Source: SG8-41 sp044867805
GTDB taxonomy: Bacteria; Pseudomonadota; Gammaproteobacteria; Burkholderiales; SG8-41
Assembly (NCBI GenBank): GCA_044867805.1
Contig: JBIOVQ010000040.1
Location: forward strand, 1-11,231
Direction: 5' to 3'
DNA: 11,231 bases
A program made the translations under genes and the position numbers. How positions within the stretch are numbered: position 1 is the stretch's first letter; each line of letters begins with the position of its first letter. The notes beneath the pieces were generated by a model. The model made no database searches. It saw only the letters and a program-made list of their open reading frames with translations, and was not told the origin of the DNA. This document shows positions 1 to 5,779 of the stretch, piece by piece.

Positions 1-943
1 GAGCAAGGTTGGACGAGTGGACGCCCTGGTGCTGTCGCACGGCCATCGCGATCATGCAGGCGCCCTCAAGCTCGCCCAACAGGTCGGGAGTCCTCCTCTC
101 CAAGCAACCCGGAGCGTGCTCGCGAGGCTCGGCAGCGACGGAACCGCGCTGCCGCTCAACGGAACGGCGGAAGTCTGCGGCGTCACGGTGCGCACCGGCC
201 GCAACGGCCATGCGCCGGGCGGCGTCTGGCTGCACCTCGACGTCGGCGATGGACTGCTCTATACCGGCGACTACGGCGTCGAATCGCCGATCTACGCGTT
301 CGACGCGCCTCCGCCCGCTGCTACGCTGGTCCTGGACGGCTCCTACGGCGACTATTCCGGATCGATGGAGGATTGCCTCGGCCGCTTCGGCGCGGTGCTG
401 GACCGCGGCGCCGCCCTGTTCCCGGTTCCTGCCGATGGACGCGGCCCGGAGATGGCGTATCACCTCGCGCACGCTCGTGGAGTGCTGCCGTGCATTGGCA
501 GGGATCTGCGCGCATCGCTGGAGCGCATGGCGGCTGGCGAGAAGGACAGCCTGCGCAGCGGCGTGGCGGAGGAACTGGCGCGCGTTGCGCGCGACGCGCC
601 GCCCATTACGGATCCCCGCGGACTGCTTCTGGCCGGGCGGGCGGACGCGGGCGAGGGGGAGGCGGCGGAGCTGGCGGCGCGCTGGGAAGGCGAATCCGCG
701 CCCGATATTGTCTTCAGCGGATACTTCCCGCCAGGCTCGCCGGCGCAGCGCCTGGTGGACTCGGGGCGAGCGCGCTACATCCGGTGGAACGTCCACCCGC
801 GGCTGAGCGACAACGCATCGCTCGTGCGGGCGGTCAAGGCCCGCACGGTCATGCCGGCTTTCGCCGATGCGCGCCACCTGGATGCATGGAGAACGGCGTT
901 CGCCCCGGCCCGCGTCTCGCTCGAGCGCGAGGCCGCGCTCTGA
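1..943 (+). CDS. Beta-CASP / metallo-beta-lactamase-fold hydrolase, 5'-partial
   Basis: The reading frame is open from the first bases of the window (in frame from base 2) and ends at TGA 941-943, so the true start lies upstream. The GTG at 17 is probably an internal valine, because the sequence just before it continues as SKVGR. The protein opens with the zinc-binding HxHxDH motif (SHGHRDHAG). It continues with a later histidine (NGHAPGG), the aspartate motif YTGDYGVES, then LVLDGSYGDY, which resembles motif A (STYGD-like) of beta-CASP enzymes. After an inserted helical region come VFSGYFPPGS and WNVHPRLSDNASL, matching the C-terminal GY-rich and HxxxxD segments of the YSH1/CPSF-type family. 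Family members are mostly RNA endo/exonucleases, so an RNA- or nucleic-acid-hydrolysing role is inferred. It is divergent, so the substrate is uncertain. The histidine phosphatase follows on the same strand after a 118-bp gap filled by an inverted array element. Confidence 0.8.
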   Translation, partial: SKVGRVDALVLSHGHRDHAGALKLAQQVGSPPLQATRSVLARLGSDGTALPLNGTAEVCGVTVRTGRNGHAPGGVWLHLDVGDGLLYTGDYGVESPIYAFDAPPPAATLVLDGSYGDYSGSMEDCLGRFGAVLDRGAALFPVPADGRGPEMAYHLAHARGVLPCIGRDLRASLERMAAGEKDSLRSGVAEELARVARDAPPITDPRGLLLAGRADAGEGEAAELAARWEGESAPDIVFSGYFPPGSPAQRLVDSGRARYIRWNVHPRLSDNASLVRAVKARTVMPAFADARHLDAWRTAFAPARVSLEREAAL

Positions 944-951
944 TTCAGGAG

Positions 952-1047
952 CGTGATTCGTGATTAGTGATTGGTGATTGGATCGAGCTATGGACTCCAG
1001 CGTAGCTTGGTCTTGGCCCATTCACTAATCACCATTCACCAATCACG
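952..1047. repeat. Inverted 7-bp array element A (gap MBL gene / phosphatase gene)
   Basis: Four tandem 7-bp units of pattern NGTGATT occupy 952-979. Four inverted units of pattern AATCACN/ATTCACN occupy 1020-1047, with a 40-bp spacer (980-1019) between. The arms could pair as an imperfect 28-bp stem. The left arm starts 8 nt after the stop of the upstream gene, and the right arm ends just before the ribosome binding site of the next gene. The same unit recurs as a single arm at 7714-7741. Confidence 0.9.
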
Positions 1048-1061
1048 CCTGTGGAGCCGAG

Positions 1062-1625
1062 ATGAGCAAGACGCATACCTCCGAGATCCCGTTGTTCGGG
1101 AGCGTGTTCTACTTCCTCCGGCACGGGGAAACCGAGTTCAACCGGCAGAAGCTGATCGCGGGTTCGACCGACGTCGAGTTGAACGATACGGGCCGCGCGC
1201 AGGCGCGCGCGGCGGTGGAGCTGGTCCGGCCTCTCGGCATCAGCCACATCGTGTCGAGCGGACTGCGGCGCGCGCGCGATACGGCCGCGATCCTGGCGGC
1301 GGCGCTCGGGATTCCTCGCGCCGTTGTAGCGGGGCTCGCGGAACGCAACTGGGGCGAGCTCGAAGGCCAGCCGCAGGCTCTGCGCGGCCCCGGTGGGACG
1401 CCGCCCGGCGCCGAGACGGTGGACCAGTTCGTTTCACGCACCCGCGCGGCACTGGCGGAGATCGATGCGAACGGCACCCCGCTCGTCGTTGCGCACTCGG
1501 GGACGTTTCGTGTGCTGTGCCGCCTGCTCGCTCTCGATGCGGGCGAGCCCATCTCGAATTGCCACCCCGTGCGGTTTACGCCGCCGGAGCGGGCGGGAGC
1601 GGGGTGGTCAATGACGCTTCTCTAG
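1062..1625 (+). CDS. Histidine phosphatase family protein (phosphoglycerate mutase-like)
   Basis: This 187-residue protein belongs to the histidine phosphatase superfamily (cytosolic phosphomonoesterases and mutases that use a phosphohistidine intermediate). The catalytic RHGET motif is at residues 20-24, with H21 as the nucleophile. The SSGLRRARDTA segment near residues 65-75 supplies the phosphate-binding arginine, E94 fits the acid/base position, and the second histidine is H145 in VVAHSGTFRV. Length fits the CobC/GpmB-like group, but nothing in the context identifies the substrate; there are no cobalamin genes here. The ATG at 1062 is preceded by GGAG (1053-1056) at normal spacing. The stop codon is followed immediately by array element B, and a hairpin with a T-run that may be its terminator lies about 110 nt downstream. 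Confidence 0.88.
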   Translation: MSKTHTSEIPLFGSVFYFLRHGETEFNRQKLIAGSTDVELNDTGRAQARAAVELVRPLGISHIVSSGLRRARDTAAILAAALGIPRAVVAGLAERNWGELEGQPQALRGPGGTPPGAETVDQFVSRTRAALAEIDANGTPLVVAHSGTFRVLCRLLALDAGEPISNCHPVRFTPPERAGAGWSMTLL

Positions 1626-1680
1626 CCGTCAGCCGTCAGCCCTCAGCCGTCAGCGTCAGCAAGAGACAACCACGTACCGA

Positions 1681-1700
1681 CCGCTGCCAACTGGCAGCGG
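1681..1700. other. Perfect inverted repeat in the convergent gap
   Basis: CCGCTGCCA and TGGCAGCGG are perfect complements separated by only 2 nt. As RNA the innermost pairs would open to give a short hairpin. No T-run follows on either strand, so a classic intrinsic terminator is not supported. Confidence 0.5.
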
Positions 1701-1734
1701 GCGGCTTAGGGTCCCTCCCCGCCGCTAACCGGGC

Positions 1735-1766
1735 AGGAGGGGAATGAAAGATACTCCCCTCCTTTT
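1735..1766 (+). terminator. Candidate rho-independent terminator for the phosphatase gene
   Basis: A perfect 9-bp GC-rich stem (AGGAGGGGA at 1735-1743 with TCCCCTCCT at 1755-1763) encloses an 11-nt loop. TTT follows at 1764-1766. The T-run is short and the position is about 110 nt after the stop, so it is plausible but not certain. There is no T-run for the minus-strand gene on the other side. Confidence 0.5.
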
Positions 1767-1802
1767 CAAGGAGAGGTGGCGTGAAGCGCCGGGGTGGTTG
1801 AG
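1754..1802. repeat. Possible dispersed structured intergenic repeat
   Basis: After the terminator-like stem comes a small hairpin (CTCCTT 1759-1764 with AAGGAG 1768-1773), then GGCG/CGCC (1778-1781 with 1787-1790), then a GGGGTGGTTG tail. From memory, this combination resembles a repeat family found between genes in many bacterial genomes. Only one copy is present here, so the repeat status cannot be shown from this window. Confidence 0.35.
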
Positions 1803-1872
1803 ACTGTTTTGGACCGAATCACGATCGGCGCCGTTCTACCTTCTGACGGCCGACGGCTGACAGCTGACGGCT

Positions 1873-2577
1873 TCACGCCTTCAGCGTGAAGGGATTGAAA
1901 TCCGTGCCCCGGTCGTAATAGTCCTCCTGCTCGGCCCGCTTGAGCCAGCCGACGACCTTGTAGGTGACGGGCGTGAAGACGACCTCGACGGCCACCTTCG
2001 CCACGAACTGGGCTAGCATCACGAGCGGCAGCTTCTCGTCGGGAATGATGCCGCCGCCGTAGAAGGCGAGGGGGTAGAACAGCGCCGAGTCCACCGCCTC
2101 TCCGACGATGGTGGAGCCGATCGTGCGCGACCACAGCCACTTGCCGGCTGTAAGGATCTTCATCTTCGCCAGCACGTACGAATTGACGAACTCGCCGCAG
2201 AAATAGGCGAACATCGAGGCTGCGACGATGCGCCAGGTGGAGCCGAAGGCGATCTCGTATGCGCCCTGGTGCTGCCAGAACGGCGCCGGCGGCAGCGCCA
2301 CCACCACCGCGGCCATGAACGAGGCAAACCCGAGCCCCGCGAAGCCGGCCCAGATCACCTTGCGCGCGCGGGCGTAGCCGTAGACCTCGGTGAGGATGTC
2401 GCCGAAGACGTACGAGATCGGGAAGAACAGCGCGCCGGCGCCGATGATGAAAGTGCCGATCACCGGCAGCTCGAGTTGCGCGATCTTCGCCGGGCCGATC
2501 AGGTTGGAGCAGATCAGCACCGTGACGAACGCCGCCATCACGAATTCGTAATAGCGGTAGCTGCGTGCTTCGCTCAT
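1873..2577 (-). CDS. yhhQ: Queuosine precursor transporter (YhhQ / DUF165 family)
   Basis: This 234-residue integral membrane protein belongs to the YhhQ/DUF165 family, whose characterised members import queuosine precursors (preQ0/preQ1) across the inner membrane for tRNA modification. The N-terminus (YEFVMAAFVTVLICSNLIGP) is the first membrane segment. PISYVFGDILTEVYGYARARKVIW is the family signature loop, with the acidic DxxTExYG core. Further hydrophobic segments follow, with the conserved GEAVDSALFYPLAF near residues 158-171. The cytosolic tail is charged. The ATG at 2577 directly adjoins a repeat arm, and no Shine-Dalgarno-like sequence is visible upstream; the next methionine (M14) would remove part of the first membrane segment. 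It is the last gene of the minus-strand run and converges on the phosphatase gene. No queuosine biosynthesis genes are nearby. Confidence 0.92.
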   Translation of the reverse strand: MSEARSYRYYEFVMAAFVTVLICSNLIGPAKIAQLELPVIGTFIIGAGALFFPISYVFGDILTEVYGYARARKVIWAGFAGLGFASFMAAVVVALPPAPFWQHQGAYEIAFGSTWRIVAASMFAYFCGEFVNSYVLAKMKILTAGKWLWSRTIGSTIVGEAVDSALFYPLAFYGGGIIPDEKLPLVMLAQFVAKVAVEVVFTPVTYKVVGWLKRAEQEDYYDRGTDFNPFTLKA

Positions 2578-2583
2578 ATGAAG

Positions 2584-2757
2584 CGTGACACGATAAACCG
2601 TGACACGATGATTCGTGACGCGATAAGGCGTGACACGATGAGGCGTGGTATGGCCAATGATTCCTGTCTGGAACTTAAAGGGCTAAACGCGCTTCACCGC
2701 GTCACGCTTCATCGCGTCACGCGGTTCCGCGTCACGCACTACCGCGTCACGCTTCAT
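2584..2757. repeat. Inverted 15-bp array element C1 (gap GST / yhhQ)
   Basis: Four tandem 15-bp units (consensus CGTGACRCGATRANN) lie at 2584-2598, 2599-2613, 2614-2628 and 2629-2643, with a partial fifth. Four inverted units (ending CGCGTCACG) lie at 2692-2706, 2707-2721, 2722-2736 and 2737-2751, then a partial unit CTTCAT that overlaps the first base of the GST stop codon. The spacer is about 43 bp. On the other side, a partial unit runs straight into the yhhQ start codon, so the element fills the whole 179-bp gap. Confidence 0.93.
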
Positions 2758-3377
2758 CAGATCAGCGGAGCTGAGCAGTGCTGGGCGAAGCCCGGCCGCT
2801 GCTTGAGCCGCGCGTAATAGGCCGCGAGCCGCGGGTAGTCGGGACGCTCGATCGGCAGCAGGAACCAGCGGTGCAACGCCACACCCATGGGAATGTCGCC
2901 CATCGTGAAGGCGTTGCCCGCCATGTAGGGGCCGTCGGCGAGGTTCAGCTCGACCATCTTGAGGTTGTCGGCCATCTTCCTGCGCGCATCCTCGACCGCC
3001 TTCATGTCGCGCTTGTCGGCCTCGACGCGCACCAGGTTCCAGAACACCGGCCGCAGGTTTGGCCACAGCGTCGTGCTGTACCACTCCATCCAGCGGTCGG
3101 CGTTGGCGCATACTTTCTCGTCGTTGGGCCACAACGTGCCCCGTCCGTGCTTGCGGGACAGGTAGCGGACGATCGCGTGGGACTCCCACAGGATCAGGCC
3201 GTCATCCTGGATCGTCGGCACCAGCCCGTTGGGATTCATCGCCAGGTACTCGGGCGTGTTGTTCACGCCGAACTTGCCCCCTGCGTCCACGCGGTCGTAC
3301 TTGAGGCTGAGCTCGGCGCAGCACCACAGCACTTTCTGCACGTTGATCGAGGTCGTCCTTCCCCAGATTTTCAGCAT
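2757..3377 (-). CDS. Glutathione S-transferase family protein
   Basis: This 206-residue cytosolic protein has the two-domain GST layout. The N-terminal thioredoxin-like domain (about residues 1-80) starts MLKIWGRTTSINVQKV. It carries the cis-proline region NPNGLVPTI (about residues 48-56) and the glutathione gamma-glutamyl-binding ESHAIVRYL motif (about 65-73). The all-helical C-terminal domain includes the FTMGDIPMG N-capping-box segment, conserved as (S/T)xxD in the fold. Ser/Thr/Asn near residues 8-12 probably take the catalytic position, as in bacterial beta/theta-like GSTs, but the class cannot be fixed. The ATG at 3377 has an AGGGAGA ribosome binding site. The gene follows coxG on the same strand and sits between two copies of the 15-bp array element. 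A functional link to the cox enzyme is only suggested by position. Confidence 0.9.
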   Translation of the reverse strand: MLKIWGRTTSINVQKVLWCCAELSLKYDRVDAGGKFGVNNTPEYLAMNPNGLVPTIQDDGLILWESHAIVRYLSRKHGRGTLWPNDEKVCANADRWMEWYSTTLWPNLRPVFWNLVRVEADKRDMKAVEDARRKMADNLKMVELNLADGPYMAGNAFTMGDIPMGVALHRWFLLPIERPDYPRLAAYYARLKQRPGFAQHCSAPLI

Positions 3378-3394
3378 TGTTGTCTCCCTAACAT

Positions 3395-3557
3395 CGTGAC
3401 GCGGTACGGCGTGACGCGGTACGGCGTGACGCGGTAGTTCGTGACGCGATACTGCGTTTCCATTGAATTCTGCGAGCTGTATTTAGCGACGCCTCACCGT
3501 GTCACGCATCATCGCGTCACGCATCATCGCGTCACGCTCCATCGTGTCACGCTTCAT
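3395..3557. repeat. Inverted 15-bp array element C2 (gap coxG / GST)
   Basis: Four tandem 15-bp units (CGTGACGCGGTACGG twice, then two variants) lie at 3395-3454. Four inverted units lie at 3492-3551, followed by partial CTTCAT at 3552-3557, which overlaps the coxG stop codon (3554-3556). The spacer is 37 bp. Architecture, unit length and unit sequence match element C1 on the other side of the GST gene. Confidence 0.93.
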
Positions 3558-4000
3558 GGCTTTCTGCTGGCCCGCTTGTTGAACGCCTCGAAGAACCTTT
3601 CCGCGATCTGCCTGGCGACTCCGTCTATCAGCCGCGCGCCCACCTGCGCCAGCTTGCCGCCCACGGTGGCCTTGGCGGAATAGGCAAGGCGCGTGCCGGA
3701 GTCCTGCGGGCTCAGCTGGACGCCCGCCTCGCCCTTGGCGAATCCCGCAACGCCGCCCTGGCCCTCGAATTTCAAGGTGTAGGCGCGCGGCGGATCGGAA
3801 TCGGTGACCGTCATCCTGCCCTTGAACTTGGCGCTGACGGGCCCGACTTTCGCGGTCATCACCACGTCGTACTCGTTGTCCGAGACGCGCGTGATCGACT
3901 CGCACCCGGGAATGCAGTCCTTCAGGACATCGGGATCGTTCAGCGCTTTCCACGTCGCGGCCTGCGGCAGCGGGATCAACTGCTCGCCTGTCATTTCCAT
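3554..4000 (-). CDS. coxG: CoxG-like SRPBCC protein (CO dehydrogenase subunit G family)
   Basis: This 148-residue protein is of the CoxG family (PF06240-type, SRPBCC/START-like fold). It begins MEMTGEQLIPLPQAATWKAL and has the family pattern LNDPDVLKDCIPGCESI at about residues 20-36. The alternating strand segments (YDVVMTAKVGPVSAKFKG, AYTLKFEGQGG) and the C-terminal amphipathic helix after GGKLAQVGARLIDG complete the fold. In Oligotropha, CoxG is reported to help attach CO dehydrogenase to the cytoplasmic membrane through a C-terminal extension. This protein stops at the SRPBCC domain and has no hydrophobic tail, so membrane anchoring is not supported; a maturation or ligand-binding role is possible. 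The ATG at 4000 has a strong GGAGGA site 3 nt upstream. It follows coxE, as is common in these clusters. Confidence 0.9.
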   Translation of the reverse strand: MEMTGEQLIPLPQAATWKALNDPDVLKDCIPGCESITRVSDNEYDVVMTAKVGPVSAKFKGRMTVTDSDPPRAYTLKFEGQGGVAGFAKGEAGVQLSPQDSGTRLAYSAKATVGGKLAQVGARLIDGVARQIAERFFEAFNKRASRKP

Positions 4001-4013
4001 ATGTCCTCCGGAA

Positions 4014-4135
4014 GTCGTCAGTCGTCAGTTGCCAGCCTTCAGCGATTGACTTCAGACTGCAGGCTTCAAGTTCCAGGCGTTATTGCCTTGTAGATCGCTG
4101 GTTCTGGCTGACGTCTGACGTCTGACGTCTGAAGG
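4014..4135. repeat. Inverted 7-bp array element D (coxE / coxG junction)
   Basis: Left units of pattern GTCGTCA/GTTGCCA/GCCTTCA lie at 4014-4041. Inverted units CTGACGT (three times) and CTGAAGG lie at 4108-4135. The 66-bp interior contains the coxE stop codon and more degenerate 7-bp-like units (CTTCAGA, CTGCAGG, CTTCAAG). The right arm is inside the coxE reading frame. The GTCAG core is shared with element B. Confidence 0.85.
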
Positions 4136-5301
4136 CTATTCTGCAGGATGCGCCGCAGCTCCAACAAGCTGTTCAGGTTGTGGACGGGGAGGAAGGCGTC
4201 CACGTGCGGGAGCATGGCCTTGATGCCGGCGGGCTTCGCCTCGAAGTCCTCGTAGCGCAGCAGCGGGTTCAGCCAGATGAGCCTGCGACAGGACTTGTGC
4301 AGCCGCTCCATCTGGCGCGCGAGGTCCTCCGCGCCTTCGCGGTCGAGCCCGTCGGAGATCAGCAGCACGAGGGCGGCCTCCCCGTGCAGCCGGCGCGCCC
4401 ACCTGACGTTGAAATCCCTGAGGCAGGCGCCGATGCGCGTGCCGCCGGACCAGTCCCTGACCGCGCGGGATACCTGCGCCAGGGCGGCGTCGGGATCGCG
4501 GAAGCGCAGCTGCCGGGTGATGTTGGTGAGCCGCGTGCCGAAAGTGAACGCGCTGACGCGGTCGCAGTCGCGGCTCATGGCGTGCAGAAAGTGCAGGAAC
4601 ATGCGCGTGTAGCGATTCATCGAGCCCGAGACGTCGGCGAGCGCGACGATGGGCGGCGCGCGCCGGCGCCACGAGCGGCGGCACAGCGGGATGCCGGCGC
4701 CGCCGCTCCTCAGGCCGGCCCGCAGGCTCGCGCGCGGATCGACGCGCGCGCCGCGCGGGTCCGGAATGTGCCGGCGCGTGGGCAGTTCCGGCAGGCGCAT
4801 GCGCAACCCGGCGATGGCGGCGCGGGCCGCTTCGAGTTCCTCGTTCGTCATGCTTTCGAAGTCCATGGCCTGCAGCGACTCTCGCCCGGAGAAGGTATAG
4901 CTCGCATCGAAGGTGACACGCTCTGCCGGTGGAGCCGGCGGAGCGGCGCGTCCCTGCGCCGCCAGCGCCTGCACGAGGCGCGCGGCCAGCTCCGGCTCGC
5001 GGCTGCGCGGCGGAATACGGCCGCGCACTTCCGGCAGGTGACGCACGCGCGCGGCGAGGCGCGGGTCGCGCCAGAACACCCGGAACGCCTGGTCGTAGAG
5101 CTCGAATTGCTCGTGGCGGCCCAGGAATACCGCGGCGAGCGTCCAGTAGAAGTCATCGCGCCGTTCGATACCGGCGATCTCGATCGCGTTGAGCGCGTCG
5201 ATCACCCGGTCGGGACCGACAGGCAGGCCCGCTCCGCGCAGCACCCGCGCGAAGTGCATGACGTTCTCGGCAAGCTTGCCCGTCTCTTGCTCAATTGTCA
5301 T
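4066..5301 (-). CDS. coxE: CoxE-like VWA-domain protein
   Basis: This 411-residue soluble protein matches the VWA CoxE-like family. Its C-terminal half is a von Willebrand A domain with a complete MIDAS: DVSGS at residues 223-227, the threonine in SGGTRIG (T287) and the aspartate in ISDGLDR (about 317). In Oligotropha, CoxE works with CoxD and CoxF to complete the metal centre of the enzyme. The N-terminal half is helical with a proline/arginine-rich linker (about residues 95-130). The start is set at MTIEQETG: GAAGG (5307-5311) lies 5 nt upstream, whereas the frame further upstream is only translated repeat DNA. The last 20 or so residues, after LRRILQNSLQ, come from array element D and from sequence up to a chance stop, so the native stop appears to have been lost. 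It lies downstream of coxD, from which the GxxExxY gene separates it. Confidence 0.88.
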   Translation of the reverse strand: MTIEQETGKLAENVMHFARVLRGAGLPVGPDRVIDALNAIEIAGIERRDDFYWTLAAVFLGRHEQFELYDQAFRVFWRDPRLAARVRHLPEVRGRIPPRSREPELAARLVQALAAQGRAAPPAPPAERVTFDASYTFSGRESLQAMDFESMTNEELEAARAAIAGLRMRLPELPTRRHIPDPRGARVDPRASLRAGLRSGGAGIPLCRRSWRRRAPPIVALADVSGSMNRYTRMFLHFLHAMSRDCDRVSAFTFGTRLTNITRQLRFRDPDAALAQVSRAVRDWSGGTRIGACLRDFNVRWARRLHGEAALVLLISDGLDREGAEDLARQMERLHKSCRRLIWLNPLLRYEDFEAKPAGIKAMLPHVDAFLPVHNLNSLLELRRILQNSLQTSDVRRQPEPAIYKAITPGT

Positions 5302-5306
5302 GTAAA

Positions 5307-5311
5307 CCTTC
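5307..5311 (-). promoter_or_regulatory. Ribosome binding site of coxE, supplied by the edge of element E1
   Basis: GAAGG on the minus strand, 5 nt from the ATG at 5301, decides this start over the longer reading frame. It lies between the GACGCAAA unit and the GTAAAC end, inside the inverted arm. Confidence 0.65.
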
Positions 5312-5336
5312 GACGCAAAGCCGCAAAGCCGCAAAG

Positions 5337-5714
5337 TTATAGATTATTTACAACCCGACGCACGGAAGAGCCAACTGCAGTGGAATTGAAGTTCAATAGC
5401 AAGCCGAGCTTCTTGCCCGAAAGCTTGAGATAGGTAAGCACTTGTGCTTCGTGGATCGGCATGAGTTTCTCGACCGATTTGATTTCTACGACTGCGAGCC
5501 CGTTCACGAGCAGATCAATTCGATAGCCACCGAGAAGTTCGAATCCCTTGTAGATGACAGGCAGTTCTAGCTGCTGTTGAACTGCGAATCCCCGTTCCTT
5601 TAGCTCATGAATGAGGGCCGCTTCATAAACTGACTCGAGAAGCCCGGGCCCAAGAATGCGATGTGCCTCGATAGCGGCGCCAATGATCGCATGGGATATC
5701 TCGTTCTCATCCAC
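5337..5714 (-). CDS. GxxExxY family protein (PD-(D/E)XK nuclease-like)
   Basis: This 125-residue protein is of the GxxExxY family (PDDEXK_3-like), whose cellular role is unknown. The naming motif is at residues 24-30 (GLLESVY, in ILGPGLLESVYEAAL). A PD-(D/E)XK-like core follows: D67 in GGYRIDLLV, E77 and K79 in VVEIKS, then the HEAQVLTYLKLSGKKLGLLLNFN segment (from H88), which is typical of the family. Nuclease activity is inferred from this fold only. A GTG start at 5714 is chosen because AGGGA lies 6 nt upstream and the protein then begins with the expected ENEISHAIIGAAIEAHRILG. Base composition is near 50% GC in the lines I counted, against about two-thirds for neighbouring coxD, suggesting transfer. 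It interrupts the usual coxD-coxE adjacency and is framed by inverted 8-bp arrays, with its TAA one base from the left array. Confidence 0.88.
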   Translation of the reverse strand: MDENEISHAIIGAAIEAHRILGPGLLESVYEAALIHELKERGFAVQQQLELPVIYKGFELLGGYRIDLLVNGLAVVEIKSVEKLMPIHEAQVLTYLKLSGKKLGLLLNFNSTAVGSSVRRVVNNL

Positions 5715-5720
5715 ATTGCG

Positions 5721-5725
5721 TCCCT
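5721..5725 (-). promoter_or_regulatory. Ribosome binding site fixing the GTG start of the GxxExxY gene
   Basis: AGGGA on the minus strand lies 6 nt before the GTG at 5714. It supports that codon over any upstream start in the same open frame, which overlaps coxD in antiparallel-like nonsense sequence. Confidence 0.65.
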
Positions 5726-5779
5726 GATCAAGAGATTGAATATCAATTCTTTGCGGCTTTGCGACTTTGCGTCGAGTGT

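Larger units (their letters stand above)
1626..1870. repeat. Inverted 7-bp array element B (convergent gap phosphatase / yhhQ)
   Basis: Tandem CCGTCAG-type units run from 1626 to about 1660. Inverted CTGACGG-type units run 1843-1870. The left array begins at the base after the phosphatase stop codon, and the right array ends 2 nt from the stop codon of the convergent transporter gene, so the element exactly fills the gap between two 3' ends. Its 182-bp interior is longer than in the other elements and holds a hairpin (1681-1700), a terminator-like stem (1735-1766) and a further structured repeat-like stretch. Confidence 0.88.

Noticed and set aside
373..963. Second plus-strand frame over the beta-CASP gene
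   Set aside because: It is a shadow of the frame that carries the HxHxDH and later metal-site motifs.
1681..1700. Intrinsic terminator at the CCGCTGCCA/TGGCAGCGG palindrome
   Set aside because: No T-run follows on either strand and the loop is only 2 nt. It is kept as an inverted repeat only.
2584..3557. CRISPR-like array formed by regularly spaced 15-bp units
   Set aside because: Units are directly adjacent with no spacers, are too short, and occur in inverted sets. No cas genes are present.
3441..3683. Small protein with repeated RVTHHRVT sequence
   Set aside because: It is only the translation of the 15-bp array. The frame stays open because 15 is a multiple of three; it has no independent support.
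5301..5334. N-terminal extension of coxE (MRLCGFASKVY)
   Set aside because: It is translated repeat DNA. The ATG at 5301 has its own binding site and gives the expected N-terminus.
4180..5433. 417-codon plus-strand frame antisense to coxE
   Set aside because: It has no recognisable motif, has shadow-type composition, and overlaps a clear MIDAS-containing coxE and part of the GxxExxY gene.
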